Positions 1-6,014 of a DNA stretch of 11,869 bases are shown here, piece by piece. Below the pieces are notes generated by a model that ran no database searches, had not been told where the DNA came from, and worked only from the letters and a program-made list of their open reading frames with translations. Within the stretch, counting starts at the first letter, position 1, and every line of letters begins with the position of its first letter. The position numbers were made by a program, and so were the translations under genes. Where the stretch lies: contig JBNJGU010000082.1 of the NCBI GenBank assembly GCA_051747985.1, positions 1 through 11,869 of the forward strand, given 5' to 3'. This DNA comes from PWQG01 sp051747985. Its GTDB lineage: Bacteria > Pseudomonadota > Gammaproteobacteria > Pseudomonadales > Pseudohongiellaceae.

Positions 1-1
1 G

Positions 2-355
2 CAATACATGGTTTTCGGTGCCCTGGTCGGGCGTGCGCGCGGCAAGTATGATGTGGCGGCACCGGCTGTGAGCGGACATCCCGTGTTCGAGCGATATTAT
101 CGGGTGCATCAGAACACCCTCGAAAGTCTGATGCTTTTCCTGCCGGGATTGCTGGTTTTCGCCACCTACGCCAGTGCGACGGTAGGTGCGGCCATAGGCG
201 TGGTCTACCTGCTCGGACGCCAGATCTACCTTCGTGCCTACGTGAAGGACCCGGCCAGTCGGGGTCTGGGTTTTCTGTTGACGGTACTGCCCTCGCTGAT
301 ATTGATGATCGGTGGCGCGGTGGCTGCCGCTCTGGTGGCCGCCGGATTGCGATAG
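2..355 (+). CDS. MAPEG-family membrane protein, 5' end outside the window
   Basis: C-terminal part of a small integral membrane protein of the MAPEG family (membrane-associated proteins in eicosanoid and glutathione metabolism; bacterial members resemble microsomal glutathione S-transferases). The frame is open from the first base (Gln-Tyr before the ATG at 8), and family members are usually about 130 residues, so the true start and first transmembrane helix are probably upstream of the window. Counting from the Met at 8, the family signature is visible as ERYYRVHQNTLE (residues 28-39, with Arg32, Asn36 and Glu39). Hydrophobic helices follow at about 40-56, 57-77 and 89-112. The stop TAG shares its last base with the GTG start of the next gene, so the two are probably co-transcribed and translationally coupled. 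Family assignment is solid. Whether it uses glutathione is not shown. Confidence 0.88.
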   Translation, partial: QYMVFGALVGRARGKYDVAAPAVSGHPVFERYYRVHQNTLESLMLFLPGLLVFATYASATVGAAIGVVYLLGRQIYLRAYVKDPASRGLGFLLTVLPSLILMIGGAVAAALVAAGLR

Positions 356-1044
356 TGCCACGGACCGGGGCAACGGATCCGCCGGTCACGATCCAGCCGA
401 TTGGTATTCCGGTGGTCGACCGGATTGCGGAAGAGCTGCGTGGCCAGGACTGGTGTGTAGTACGGGGGGCGGTGCCCGGGGTCCTGCTGGAACCGCTACG
501 GGAACGCGCGCTGGCATTGCATGACCTGGCCATGAGGCCGGCCGGTATCGGCCGGGAGACCGATCACGTGCTGGACCGGCAGGTGCGGCGTGATCGTATT
601 CACTGGATCAGCGGCGAAACGAAGATCGAGCGGGCCTGGCTGGCCTGGGCCGAATCACTTCGCCTGGCGTTGAATCGTCGATTGCTGCTCGGTCTGTTTT
701 CCTTCGAAAGCCATTTTGCACACTACGGGTCGGGTGATTTCTATCGGCTGCACCTGGATGCCTTTCGTGATCAGCCGCTTGCAGCGGATTCCGGACGGAT
801 GATCTCGGTGGTGTTGTACCTGAACCCGGAGTGGTCGGATAATGACGGTGGTGAACTGCTGATCCATGATCGGAATGCCACGCGGATAATCGATCGGGTC
901 AAGCCGGAAGCGGGCACGGTGGCGGTATTCCTCAGTGAAAGTGTACCGCATGAAGTGTTGGCCGCGGCTCGGGATCGTTTCAGCATTGCCGGATGGTTCC
1001 GGATGAACGGCTCGACCGGAACGATGGTGGATCCGCCATCTTGA
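355..1044 (+). CDS. 2OG-Fe(II) dioxygenase, SM-20/Tpa1 prolyl-hydroxylase type
   Basis: A 229-residue protein with the double-stranded beta-helix signature of 2-oxoglutarate/Fe(II)-dependent dioxygenases. The iron ligands are visible as His133 and Asp135 (RLHLDAF) and His199 (SVPHEV). Arg208 (RFSIAGWFR) is placed to bind the 2OG carboxylate. The segments YGSGDFYRLHLDAF, ISVVLYLNPEW and GGELLIH (165-171) are typical of the prolyl-4-hydroxylase/EGLN/Tpa1 group, in which members hydroxylate proline in proteins such as ribosomal S12/Rps23. There is no signal peptide or membrane helix, so it is probably cytoplasmic. The start is a GTG overlapping the stop of the MAPEG gene (TAGTG), which suggests translational coupling. 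A 78-base gap with a new promoter follows. The substrate cannot be read from sequence. Confidence 0.88.
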   Translation: MPRTGATDPPVTIQPIGIPVVDRIAEELRGQDWCVVRGAVPGVLLEPLRERALALHDLAMRPAGIGRETDHVLDRQVRRDRIHWISGETKIERAWLAWAESLRLALNRRLLLGLFSFESHFAHYGSGDFYRLHLDAFRDQPLAADSGRMISVVLYLNPEWSDNDGGELLIHDRNATRIIDRVKPEAGTVAVFLSESVPHEVLAAARDRFSIAGWFRMNGSTGTMVDPPS

Positions 1045-1065
1045 CGTCGCCTGATTTTCCCTGCC

Positions 1066-1095
1066 TTGACAGCTTTTGGGCATAATGTTTATATC
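1066..1095 (+). promoter_or_regulatory. Predicted sigma70 promoter for the lipoprotein gene at 1123
   Basis: A perfect -35 hexamer TTGACA (1066-1071) is followed after 18 bases by TATATC (1090-1095, 4 of 6 matches). The predicted transcript starts near 1102, about 20 bases before the ATG at 1123. An upstream in-frame TTG at 1066 would be part of this -35 box and therefore not a plausible translation start. Confidence 0.5.
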
Positions 1096-1122
1096 AGCCG
1101 ATCTATGGGGAGGATGATAACA

Positions 1123-2040
1123 ATGCCAAGAATCACAGGAAAACTCGCTCTGCTCGCCACCGCGGTGTCGGCCACTCTGTTCGCCTGCTCGCCACAGGAT
1201 TCCGTTGACGGCGTACTGAATCAGACGGTTTCGGCCCAGGCCGGACAGACATCCGACTCGATTCCGCGGACGCCGGATGGCAAACCCGATTTCAATGGCA
1301 TCTGGCAGGCCATGGCCAATGCCAACAACAACGTCGAACCTGCGCCTCCGAAGGCGGCTCATGCACTGGTTCCCGGTGACTTCGTTCCCGTTCCCGCGCC
1401 GGAAGTGGTCGCCATGGGAGCGGTGGGCGCCGTCCCCGCCAGTCAGGGCGTTGTGGTCGGTGGCGAGATCCCCTACAAGGAGGGGGCACGCGAACGTCAG
1501 ATCGAGAATCAGGAGAACTGGCTCAGCCGTGATCCCGAGATCAAATGTTATATGCCGGGCGTACCGCGGGCGACGTACATGCCGCATCCTTTCCAGATTT
1601 TCCAGAGTGACAGCGCGTTTTTCATCGCCTACTCATTCGCTGGTGCCGTCCGCAATGTCTATCTCGAGGACCCGGGCCCCGCGCCGATTGATTCGTGGAT
1701 GGGACAATCCCATGGATACTGGGAGGGCGATACCTTCGTGGTGGAGGTGACCGGCCTCAATGACCAGACCTGGTATGACCGGGCCGGAAACTACCGCACC
1801 GCCAACTCCACGGTGACCGAGCGCTATACGCTGGCGAGCGAGAACGTGATCGAGTATGAGGCCACGATCGAGGATCCGGAGATCTATGAAGAGCCCTGGA
1901 CCCTGCGCCTGCCGTTGTATCGACGACTTGAAGAGAACTTCGAACTGCCGCAGTTCAAGTGTGTCGAGTTCGTGGAGGAGCTGATGTACGGCAGTTTCCG
2001 CAAGGGTGAGCCGATCGAGGATATGGGATTGCCGTTCTGA
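1123..2040 (+). CDS. Exported lipoprotein of the PRTxxGxPDFxGxW family, function unknown
   Basis: A 305-residue predicted lipoprotein. The ATG at 1123 is chosen because GGGGAGG lies 9 bases upstream and the N-terminus then forms a lipoprotein signal peptide ending in LFAC, with lipidated Cys22. Ser23 at position +2 predicts outer-membrane sorting. After a linker comes IPRTPDGKPDFNGIW (47-61), then IPYKEGARERQ (116-126), Cys142, WEGDTFVVE (200-208), an EYEATIEDPEIYEEPW segment (244-259) and Cys280. The same blocks occur in the same order in the exported protein at 4912-5898, so the two are paralogues. Such proteins are annotated as hypothetical and, as I recall, often sit near DUF6152 genes, as here. 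The two non-lipid cysteines are shared with the paralogue and may form a disulfide. No catalytic motif is recognised. Confidence 0.85.
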   Translation: MPRITGKLALLATAVSATLFACSPQDSVDGVLNQTVSAQAGQTSDSIPRTPDGKPDFNGIWQAMANANNNVEPAPPKAAHALVPGDFVPVPAPEVVAMGAVGAVPASQGVVVGGEIPYKEGARERQIENQENWLSRDPEIKCYMPGVPRATYMPHPFQIFQSDSAFFIAYSFAGAVRNVYLEDPGPAPIDSWMGQSHGYWEGDTFVVEVTGLNDQTWYDRAGNYRTANSTVTERYTLASENVIEYEATIEDPEIYEEPWTLRLPLYRRLEENFELPQFKCVEFVEELMYGSFRKGEPIEDMGLPF

Positions 2041-2050
2041 TCGTGTGGCC

Positions 2051-2084
2051 GGACTCTGATCTGGATCAAATCCGGATCGGGTCC
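2051..2084 (+). other. Stable hairpin just after the lipoprotein stop codon
   Basis: Arms GATCTGGAT (2058-2066) and ATCCGGATC (2070-2078) pair over 9 bp with one G-U wobble and a CAA loop. After a small internal loop, the outer GGAC (2051-2054) and GTCC (2081-2084) extend the stem. It starts 11 bases after the stop. There is no T run, so it is not a classical intrinsic terminator. It could stabilise the 3' end of the mRNA. Confidence 0.4.
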
Positions 2085-2330
2085 ATGAAATGGGCCTGGC
2101 AATGCCACGGTCTTGTGGGAAAACAGAACGTGTCCGGCATGCGCCGGAACGAAGCGGGCGCGGGGTGAACGGCCCGAAGTCGCGTCAATATCAGGTACAA
2201 TGAAGCCAATGGCCGGTCAGGCCGGATACGACAGTCGATTCAGCTGCCGTTCAGGCCGACCGGCGCACACTGAGACACAGATATTCGTACTGATGACGAA
2301 TACAGATAGCCAAAAGAGGGGTGAAACTAC
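2085..2330. other. Intergenic region upstream of the DUF6152 gene
   Basis: No convincing gene lies here. It contains a 16-base perfect palindrome-type hairpin (TCCGGC, loop ATGC, GCCGGA; 2133-2148) and several GGCCGG-like runs. A possible -10 element TACAAT (2196-2201, 5 of 6 matches) has no recognisable -35 at the right distance, so the promoter of the DUF6152 gene remains uncertain. GAGGGG at 2316-2321 is the ribosome binding site for the ATG at 2331. Confidence 0.4.
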
Positions 2331-2780
2331 ATGAAGATCAAACTGCTTGCCGCTGCCGTTGCAGTTGCCGGAGGCGTATTGGCCATGACAGCCAAAGAGC
2401 CTGCTACAGCCCATCACGCATTCTCCGCCGAGTTTGACGCGGATCTGCCGGTGGCCCTGCGTGGTCCGATCACACGAGTGGAGTGGATCAACCCGCACTC
2501 CTGGATTCACATCATGCACACCACCGAGGACGGTGAAGAGCAGCCCTGGATGGCCGAAGGTGGTACGCCCAACACACTGCTCCGTCGTGGTATCACCCGA
2601 GATTCATTGCAGATCGGTACTGACCTGGTGATCACTGGCTACCAGAGCAAGGACCAGTTGTGCACGCCGGCTTGCCGGGCCAATGGCCGGGATATCACGT
2701 TCCCGGACGGCCGCAAGCTGTTCATGGGTTCATCCGGCACGGGTGCTCCGCAGGACGGGGCTGATCCCAACCAGAACTGA
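2331..2780 (+). CDS. DUF6152-family exported protein
   Basis: A 149-residue exported protein of a family of unknown function. A Lys-containing, Ala/Val-rich signal peptide ends in ATA (25-27), so the mature protein would begin His28-His29-Ala-Phe. Family hallmarks are visible: HHAFSAEFD (28-36), RVEWINPHSW (49-58), the EGGTPNTLLRRG block (76-87) and ANGRDITFPDGR (117-128). His56, His60 and His63 lie together on what is probably a beta-strand. Cys111 and Cys115 form a CxxxC motif. GAGGGG 9 bases upstream supports the ATG. The gene is followed by three hairpins, the last a strong terminator, so it is the end of a transcript. Export and family are well supported. A role in periplasmic metal binding is inference from the histidines only. 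Confidence 0.85.
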   Translation: MKIKLLAAAVAVAGGVLAMTAKEPATAHHAFSAEFDADLPVALRGPITRVEWINPHSWIHIMHTTEDGEEQPWMAEGGTPNTLLRRGITRDSLQIGTDLVITGYQSKDQLCTPACRANGRDITFPDGRKLFMGSSGTGAPQDGADPNQN

Positions 2781-2830
2781 TACCGGCTTTGTCGGTATCC
2801 GGGTGGGCGTCCATCCAGGGACGCCGCCCG
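2779..2830 (+). other. Two tandem hairpins after the DUF6152 gene
   Basis: The first is GATACCG / CGGTATC (2779-2785 with 2793-2799), a perfect 7-bp stem starting inside the stop codon. The second is GGCGTCC / GGACGCC (2806-2812 with 2819-2825), a perfect 7-bp stem with a 6-base loop, extended by CGGG/CCCG outside. They form a continuous structured 3' end that leads into the terminator at 2839. Confidence 0.5.
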
Positions 2831-2838
2831 ATCAGGAA

Positions 2839-2880
2839 CGCCTGCCAGTGGCCGTAACGTGCCCGGCAGGCGTTTTTTTT
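2839..2880 (+). terminator. Rho-independent terminator after the DUF6152 gene
   Basis: A perfect 8-bp GC-rich stem CGCCTGCC (2839-2846) with GGCAGGCG (2865-2872) is followed directly by eight T (2873-2880). The loop is 18 bases and may pair further inside. In the opposite direction there is no T run, so it should act only on + strand transcripts. Confidence 0.85.
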
Positions 2881-2915
2881 GGCAGGCGGCCCGGAATCGC
2901 GATGTGGAGGCTTTG

Positions 2916-2951
2916 ATGGACCTGGACAATGATCTGTACATGGCCCACTAG
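2916..2951 (+). CDS. Possible 11-residue micro-ORF, doubtful
   Basis: ATG at 2916 is preceded by TGGAGG five bases upstream, a near-ideal ribosome binding site, and encodes MDLDNDLYMAH before TAG. It lies between the terminator at 2839-2880 and the convergent anchor-protein gene. I see no promoter after the terminator, so expression is uncertain. It may be chance or the remnant of a lost gene. I recognise no homologue. Confidence 0.15.
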   Translation: MDLDNDLYMAH

Positions 2952-2962
2952 GGTGCTGACGT

Positions 2963-3544
2963 TCAACCCTCGCCCGCCTCGAATACCGGGCTGATTTCGC
3001 GGTCAAAGCGACCGCCATCGCGGAATACCGAACTGCTGACGAAAAAGCCGGCGCTGTGGACCCGGATGGTGACCGTGTCAAAACCGCGATTTTCCCAGAA
3101 CCAGCCATGGATGCCCGTGAAGGGAGCCACATACAGGCCCTGCTCACGCTCTGATTCGCCCTGGCCGAAGGTTTCATCATAGCCTTCCATGCTCATGCCG
3201 GGGTCTGCATGCATGTCGTAATAGACCATGCCGTCGGCCTGCCAACTGTAGATCATGGCGGTATCCTCATCCATGACGTATTTGTATTCCACTGACTGGA
3301 ATGGTTCCAGGACGAACTCGACGTAATCCGTGGCATGCTGAGTGAACTGCTCCAGCACTGGTGATTCCTCCCGGGACAGTTCCGTGAGTCCCAGCAAGTT
3401 GCCTGTTCCCAGCGGGTCGGTACCGAATTCGGCGGGCAGTATGACGGTCAGAAACAACACGGCGGCCGCGGCCAGTGCGATCAGCGTGGCCCGGATGATA
3501 CGGGTCTGTGATGGTCTGGTCTGTTCGTGTTCCGGGGTGGTCAT
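2963..3544 (-). CDS. Single-pass 'transmembrane anchor' protein
   Basis: A 193-residue protein resembling proteins annotated 'transmembrane anchor protein' in proteobacteria. The start ATG at 3544 is chosen because GGAGA lies about 8 bases upstream; the open frame extends further but without family features. A short charged N-terminus is followed by one membrane helix (about 17-37) ending in VILPAEFGTDPLGTGNLLGL, a stretch I recall as characteristic of this family. The rest is probably a periplasmic domain rich in aromatic and acidic residues, including YSWQADGMVYYDMHADP (99-115) and HGWFWENRG (146-154), which looks like a small beta-sandwich. It is the last gene of a three-gene set, 35 bases after the HupE-like gene. 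In other genomes such proteins accompany HupE/UreJ-like proteins. The molecular role is unknown. Confidence 0.78.
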   Translation of the reverse strand: MTTPEHEQTRPSQTRIIRATLIALAAAAVLFLTVILPAEFGTDPLGTGNLLGLTELSREESPVLEQFTQHATDYVEFVLEPFQSVEYKYVMDEDTAMIYSWQADGMVYYDMHADPGMSMEGYDETFGQGESEREQGLYVAPFTGIHGWFWENRGFDTVTIRVHSAGFFVSSSVFRDGGRFDREISPVFEAGEG

Positions 3545-3579
3545 GGTTCGGTCTCCGGTGAGTACTGATGGTTGTCGGC

Positions 3580-4284
3580 TCAGGTGCTGGTAACCCAGGC
3601 GCTGATCTGCCAGGCCATCGCCAGGAAACCGCCGCTCATGATGACCGCGTTCGCGGCAAATGCCTGGCGGTGAAAGCCGGGATACAGCCTCCAGAAGCTG
3701 AATGCGAGGAGGAGCAGGGCGAGAGCCACCAGCTGACCGATTTCCACTCCGATATTGAAGCTGATCAGATTGATGATCAGTCCGTCCTCGGACAGGGACA
3801 GTTCCTGCAGGCTGGAGGCCAGTCCGAAACCGTGGCACAGGCCGAACGCGAAAACCGCCATCCGGGTGTCAGGCCGGAAACGTCCCAGTGATTGCAGCGC
3901 GCCCATGTTTTCCAGTGCCTTGTAGACGACCGAGAATCCGATCAGCGTGTCCACCAGGTAGGCATTGATGCGGATGTCGGCCAGTACGCCCAGCAGCAGC
4001 GTGAGGCTGTGTCCGACAGCAAACAGCGTGACGTATTGCACCACATGCAGGGGGCGATACAGAAAGAAGATCACGCCGGCCAGGAACAGCAGATGATCAT
4101 ATCCGGTGACCATGTGCTTGGCCCCGAGATAGATGAACGGGATGACCGCTGCGCCATCCGCTCCCAGGACGAAGGCGGAGTCGCCTTCCCCGATCTCATG
4201 CGCCAGGGCCAGAGCCGGCAGCATCAGTATCGAGATCATGAGCCCCGACAGCGTGAGAAATTTTTCAGTCTGTCGGTTCGCCAT
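3580..4284 (-). CDS. HupE/UreJ-family membrane protein
   Basis: A 234-residue polytopic membrane protein of the HupE/UreJ family (second Pfam subgroup), whose better-known members are implicated in Ni/Co uptake. An N-terminal signal-like segment ends in ALALA (25-29 region) directly before His-Glu, so the mature protein may start with histidine. The family motif is YLGAKHMVTGYDHLLFL with His57, Asp63 and His64. Further hydrophobic segments carry His92 (AVGHSL) and His151 (GLCHGFGLASSL). About six helices follow the signal segment. The chosen start (4284) overlaps the end of the cytochrome gene by 20 bases, which suggests translational coupling. It has a weak ribosome binding site, and the Met codon at 4239 is an alternative. 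The metal or substrate is not known from sequence. Confidence 0.82.
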   Translation of the reverse strand: MANRQTEKFLTLSGLMISILMLPALALAHEIGEGDSAFVLGADGAAVIPFIYLGAKHMVTGYDHLLFLAGVIFFLYRPLHVVQYVTLFAVGHSLTLLLGVLADIRINAYLVDTLIGFSVVYKALENMGALQSLGRFRPDTRMAVFAFGLCHGFGLASSLQELSLSEDGLIINLISFNIGVEIGQLVALALLLLAFSFWRLYPGFHRQAFAANAVIMSGGFLAMAWQISAWVTST

Positions 4285-4783
4285 CAACAAACCGGGACAG
4301 GTCTGGGTTGTAGGCCTGGTGGCATGCCGTGCAGACGCTGTACAGCTGTGCTCCGGCCTGGAAAAGATCTTCCTCATTACGTTCCTCGGCGGCGGCCATT
4401 GCCTGCAGGCCCACATTGCTCATGGCCCGGGAATACGTCAGCCAGGCATCATCGTCATAGGCGCGTGAAGGCAGGGCCAGCGCGTTGCCTGCCTCGACGA
4501 CCATGGCGGCGCTGTACCGTACCTCGTCCCAGCCTTCATCGGTGGTGGGGTACAGTTCGTAGTATCCTTCATCCACATCGTCGATCCAGCCCGCCGAATC
4601 CCACAGGCCGTCGGCAATGGGCTCCAGTACCGTATTCATGAACTGCAGCATGTCGAGTTCCAGCGTATAGCGGTCCGCGTCCACGGCGCGTTCGGCGGCA
4701 TTGTCGTCCGTGGTATCGCCGCCACAGGCGCTCAATACCAGCAAGATCGGGATGATTGATACAAGTGGATGAAAACGGGACAT
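4265..4783 (-). CDS. Cytochrome c'-like lipoprotein with C-terminal CxxCH haem site
   Basis: A 172-residue predicted lipoprotein. Starting at 4783, the signal peptide ends in LSAC with lipidated Cys20, followed by Gly-Gly-Asp, which suggests a lipoprotein tethered on the periplasmic side. One haem c attachment motif CTACH (151-155) is near the C-terminus with an otherwise helical, acidic body, the layout of class II cytochromes (cytochrome c'/c-556 type, four-helix bundle). A distal ligand cannot be assigned by eye; Met45 and Met49 are candidates. The in-frame extension to 4864 is rejected because the lipoprotein signal would become internal and the -10 and -35 of the predicted promoter lie inside it. 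It is the first gene of the set with the HupE-like and anchor proteins. Electron transfer or ligand sensing are the likely roles; the partner is unknown. Confidence 0.82.
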   Translation of the reverse strand: MSRFHPLVSIIPILLVLSACGGDTTDDNAAERAVDADRYTLELDMLQFMNTVLEPIADGLWDSAGWIDDVDEGYYELYPTTDEGWDEVRYSAAMVVEAGNALALPSRAYDDDAWLTYSRAMSNVGLQAMAAAEERNEEDLFQAGAQLYSVCTACHQAYNPDLSRFVDGEPTD

Positions 4784-4834
4784 GATGAGGAAAATCCTTG
4801 TCTGTGGGTGGCCCTGATGCGTGACAGGCAAGAC

Positions 4835-4864
4835 ATCATACGCTTTGACAGCCTTACTGTTCAA
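4835..4864 (-). promoter_or_regulatory. Predicted sigma70 promoter for the cytochrome/HupE/anchor operon
   Basis: On the minus strand TTGAAC (4864-4859) is followed after 18 bases by TATGAT (4840-4835, 5 of 6 matches). Transcription would start near 4828, about 45 bases before the ATG at 4783. It overlaps the divergent promoter at 4845-4873. Confidence 0.55.
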
Positions 4865-4873
4865 CTGTATGTT
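4845..4873 (+). promoter_or_regulatory. Predicted sigma70 promoter for the secreted-protein gene at 4912
   Basis: A perfect TTGACA (4845-4850) is followed after the ideal 17 bases by TATGTT (4868-4873, 4 of 6 matches). The start would be near 4880, about 32 bases before the ATG at 4912. It shares about 20 bases with the minus-strand promoter, so the two RNA polymerases would compete or be co-regulated. Confidence 0.6.
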
Positions 4874-4911
4874 GACGCGAAAAGACCGATAATAACAACG
4901 GGATATCTCCT

Positions 4912-5898
4912 ATGAACCGCATCATCTCGCTGCCATTGGCCGGGGCTGCCCTGTTGCTTGCGTCCATCAGTTCAGCGCAGGCGCCGGATGGCTATGAGCC
5001 ACCGCGAACGGCGCAGGGCCGCCCTGATTTTCAGGGTACCTGGACCAATGCCTCGATTACCACACTGCAGCGCCACCCCCGTTATGATTCACTGGTGCTG
5101 GCCCCGGATGAACTGGAAGAGGCCACCCGTACCCACCCCCAGAATGTCCGGCAGGCCACGGACGACAACCTGCAGTCTGGTGAGTTGCTGGATGGATCGG
5201 ATCTCGAAATGGGGCGTGGTTACAATGCATTCTGGATCGATCCCGGCTCCAGTTTCGGAATGGTGAAAGGCGAGTACCGTACCTCATGGATCACGGATCC
5301 GGAAGACGGGCGTATCCCCTATTCGGAACAGGGCCGCGAGCTGCGCCAGGACTTTCGCCGGAACTGGCGCAGCAACGACGGCCCCGAGGGGCGTTCGCTG
5401 GGGGAGCGCTGTCTGATCGGATTCGGTGGTACCGGTGGTCCACCCATGCTCAATGTGTTGTACAACAACAATTACCGTTTTGTGCAGACCCCGGATTACC
5501 TGATGATTCTGGTGGAAATGAATCATGATGCGCGCATCATTCCCATTGATGGAGAGCACCGTCCTGATGCCTGGAAGCCGTGGCTGGGCGATTCGGTGGC
5601 CCATTGGGAAGGCGACACGCTCGTGGTCGAGAGCCGCAATGTCCACCCCCAGCAGGGACAGAGCAATCAGGTCGCCCTGTCCGGAGAGGGGCGTGTGGTC
5701 GAGCGCTTCACGCGGTATTCCGATTCACAGATACTCTATGAGTTCACCGTCGATGACCCGGTCTACTATGAACGGCCATGGCATGGCGAGATGACATTCA
5801 ATACCACGGACGAGCGCATCTACGAGTATGCCTGCCATGAAGGTAACTATGGTCTGCCGGGTATCCTCGGAGGGGCGAGGCGGGAAGAAGCGGAGTAA
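4912..5898 (+). CDS. Secreted protein of the PRTxxGxPDFxGxW family, function unknown
   Basis: A 328-residue exported protein. The N-terminus is a clear signal peptide with cleavage predicted after SAQA (residue 24). There is no lipobox, so unlike its paralogue at 1123-2040 it should be soluble in the periplasm or secreted. Conserved blocks in order are PPRTAQGRPDFQGTW (30-44), IPYSEQGRELRQ (135-146), Cys167, WEGDTLVVE (232-240), LYEFTVDDPVYYERPW (275-290) and Cys308. Each matches a block in the lipoprotein. The two cysteines are the only ones in the mature protein and are equivalent to Cys142 and Cys280 of the paralogue. The ribosome binding site is weak (GGGA about 10 bases upstream), but the signal peptide and the promoter position support this start. 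No function is known to me. Confidence 0.83.
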   Translation: MNRIISLPLAGAALLLASISSAQAPDGYEPPRTAQGRPDFQGTWTNASITTLQRHPRYDSLVLAPDELEEATRTHPQNVRQATDDNLQSGELLDGSDLEMGRGYNAFWIDPGSSFGMVKGEYRTSWITDPEDGRIPYSEQGRELRQDFRRNWRSNDGPEGRSLGERCLIGFGGTGGPPMLNVLYNNNYRFVQTPDYLMILVEMNHDARIIPIDGEHRPDAWKPWLGDSVAHWEGDTLVVESRNVHPQQGQSNQVALSGEGRVVERFTRYSDSQILYEFTVDDPVYYERPWHGEMTFNTTDERIYEYACHEGNYGLPGILGGARREEAE

Positions 5899-5937
5899 GA
5901 GGAGGTTCGCCGTCTGATGCAAAAGGGAAATCAGAGG

Positions 5938-5967
5938 TTGAAAACGCAAATGAGAGCAATTATCATT
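5938..5967 (+). promoter_or_regulatory. Predicted sigma70 promoter with overlapping Fur box for fbpABC
   Basis: TTGAAA (5938-5943) and TATCAT (5961-5966) are separated by 17 bases, each matching consensus at 5 of 6. A 19-base dyad AATGAGAGCAATTATCATT (5949-5967) covers the spacer and the -10. It matches the Fur core TGATAAT-N-ATTATCA at 11 of 14 positions. Fe2+-Fur bound here would block RNA polymerase, so the transporter should be repressed when iron is plentiful. The next gene's product, a ferric-iron binding protein, fits this. Confidence 0.72.
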
Positions 5968-6014
5968 CAATGGTAATGCAATCGCTTTTCAACTGAAACT
6001 GCCAGGGAGTTCCC

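Noticed and set aside
655..1587. 310-codon open frame on the minus strand
   Set aside because: It lies opposite the dioxygenase and lipoprotein genes, both of which have clear family motifs. Its translation shows no recognisable domain and is Arg/His-rich, as expected of an antisense shadow in GC-rich DNA.
2113..2334. 73-codon open frame in the gap before the DUF6152 gene
   Set aside because: It has no ribosome binding site and low-complexity polar composition, and it runs into the leader and start of the DUF6152 gene. I treat it as non-coding.
3892..4641. 249-codon open frame on the plus strand
   Set aside because: It is antisense to the HupE-like and cytochrome genes. The product is Arg/Gln/Pro-rich with no domain.
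5913..5935. Possible terminator after the secreted-protein gene
   Set aside because: TCTGAT and ATCAGA pair over only 6 bp with a large loop and no T run, just before the fbpA promoter. It is too weak to call.
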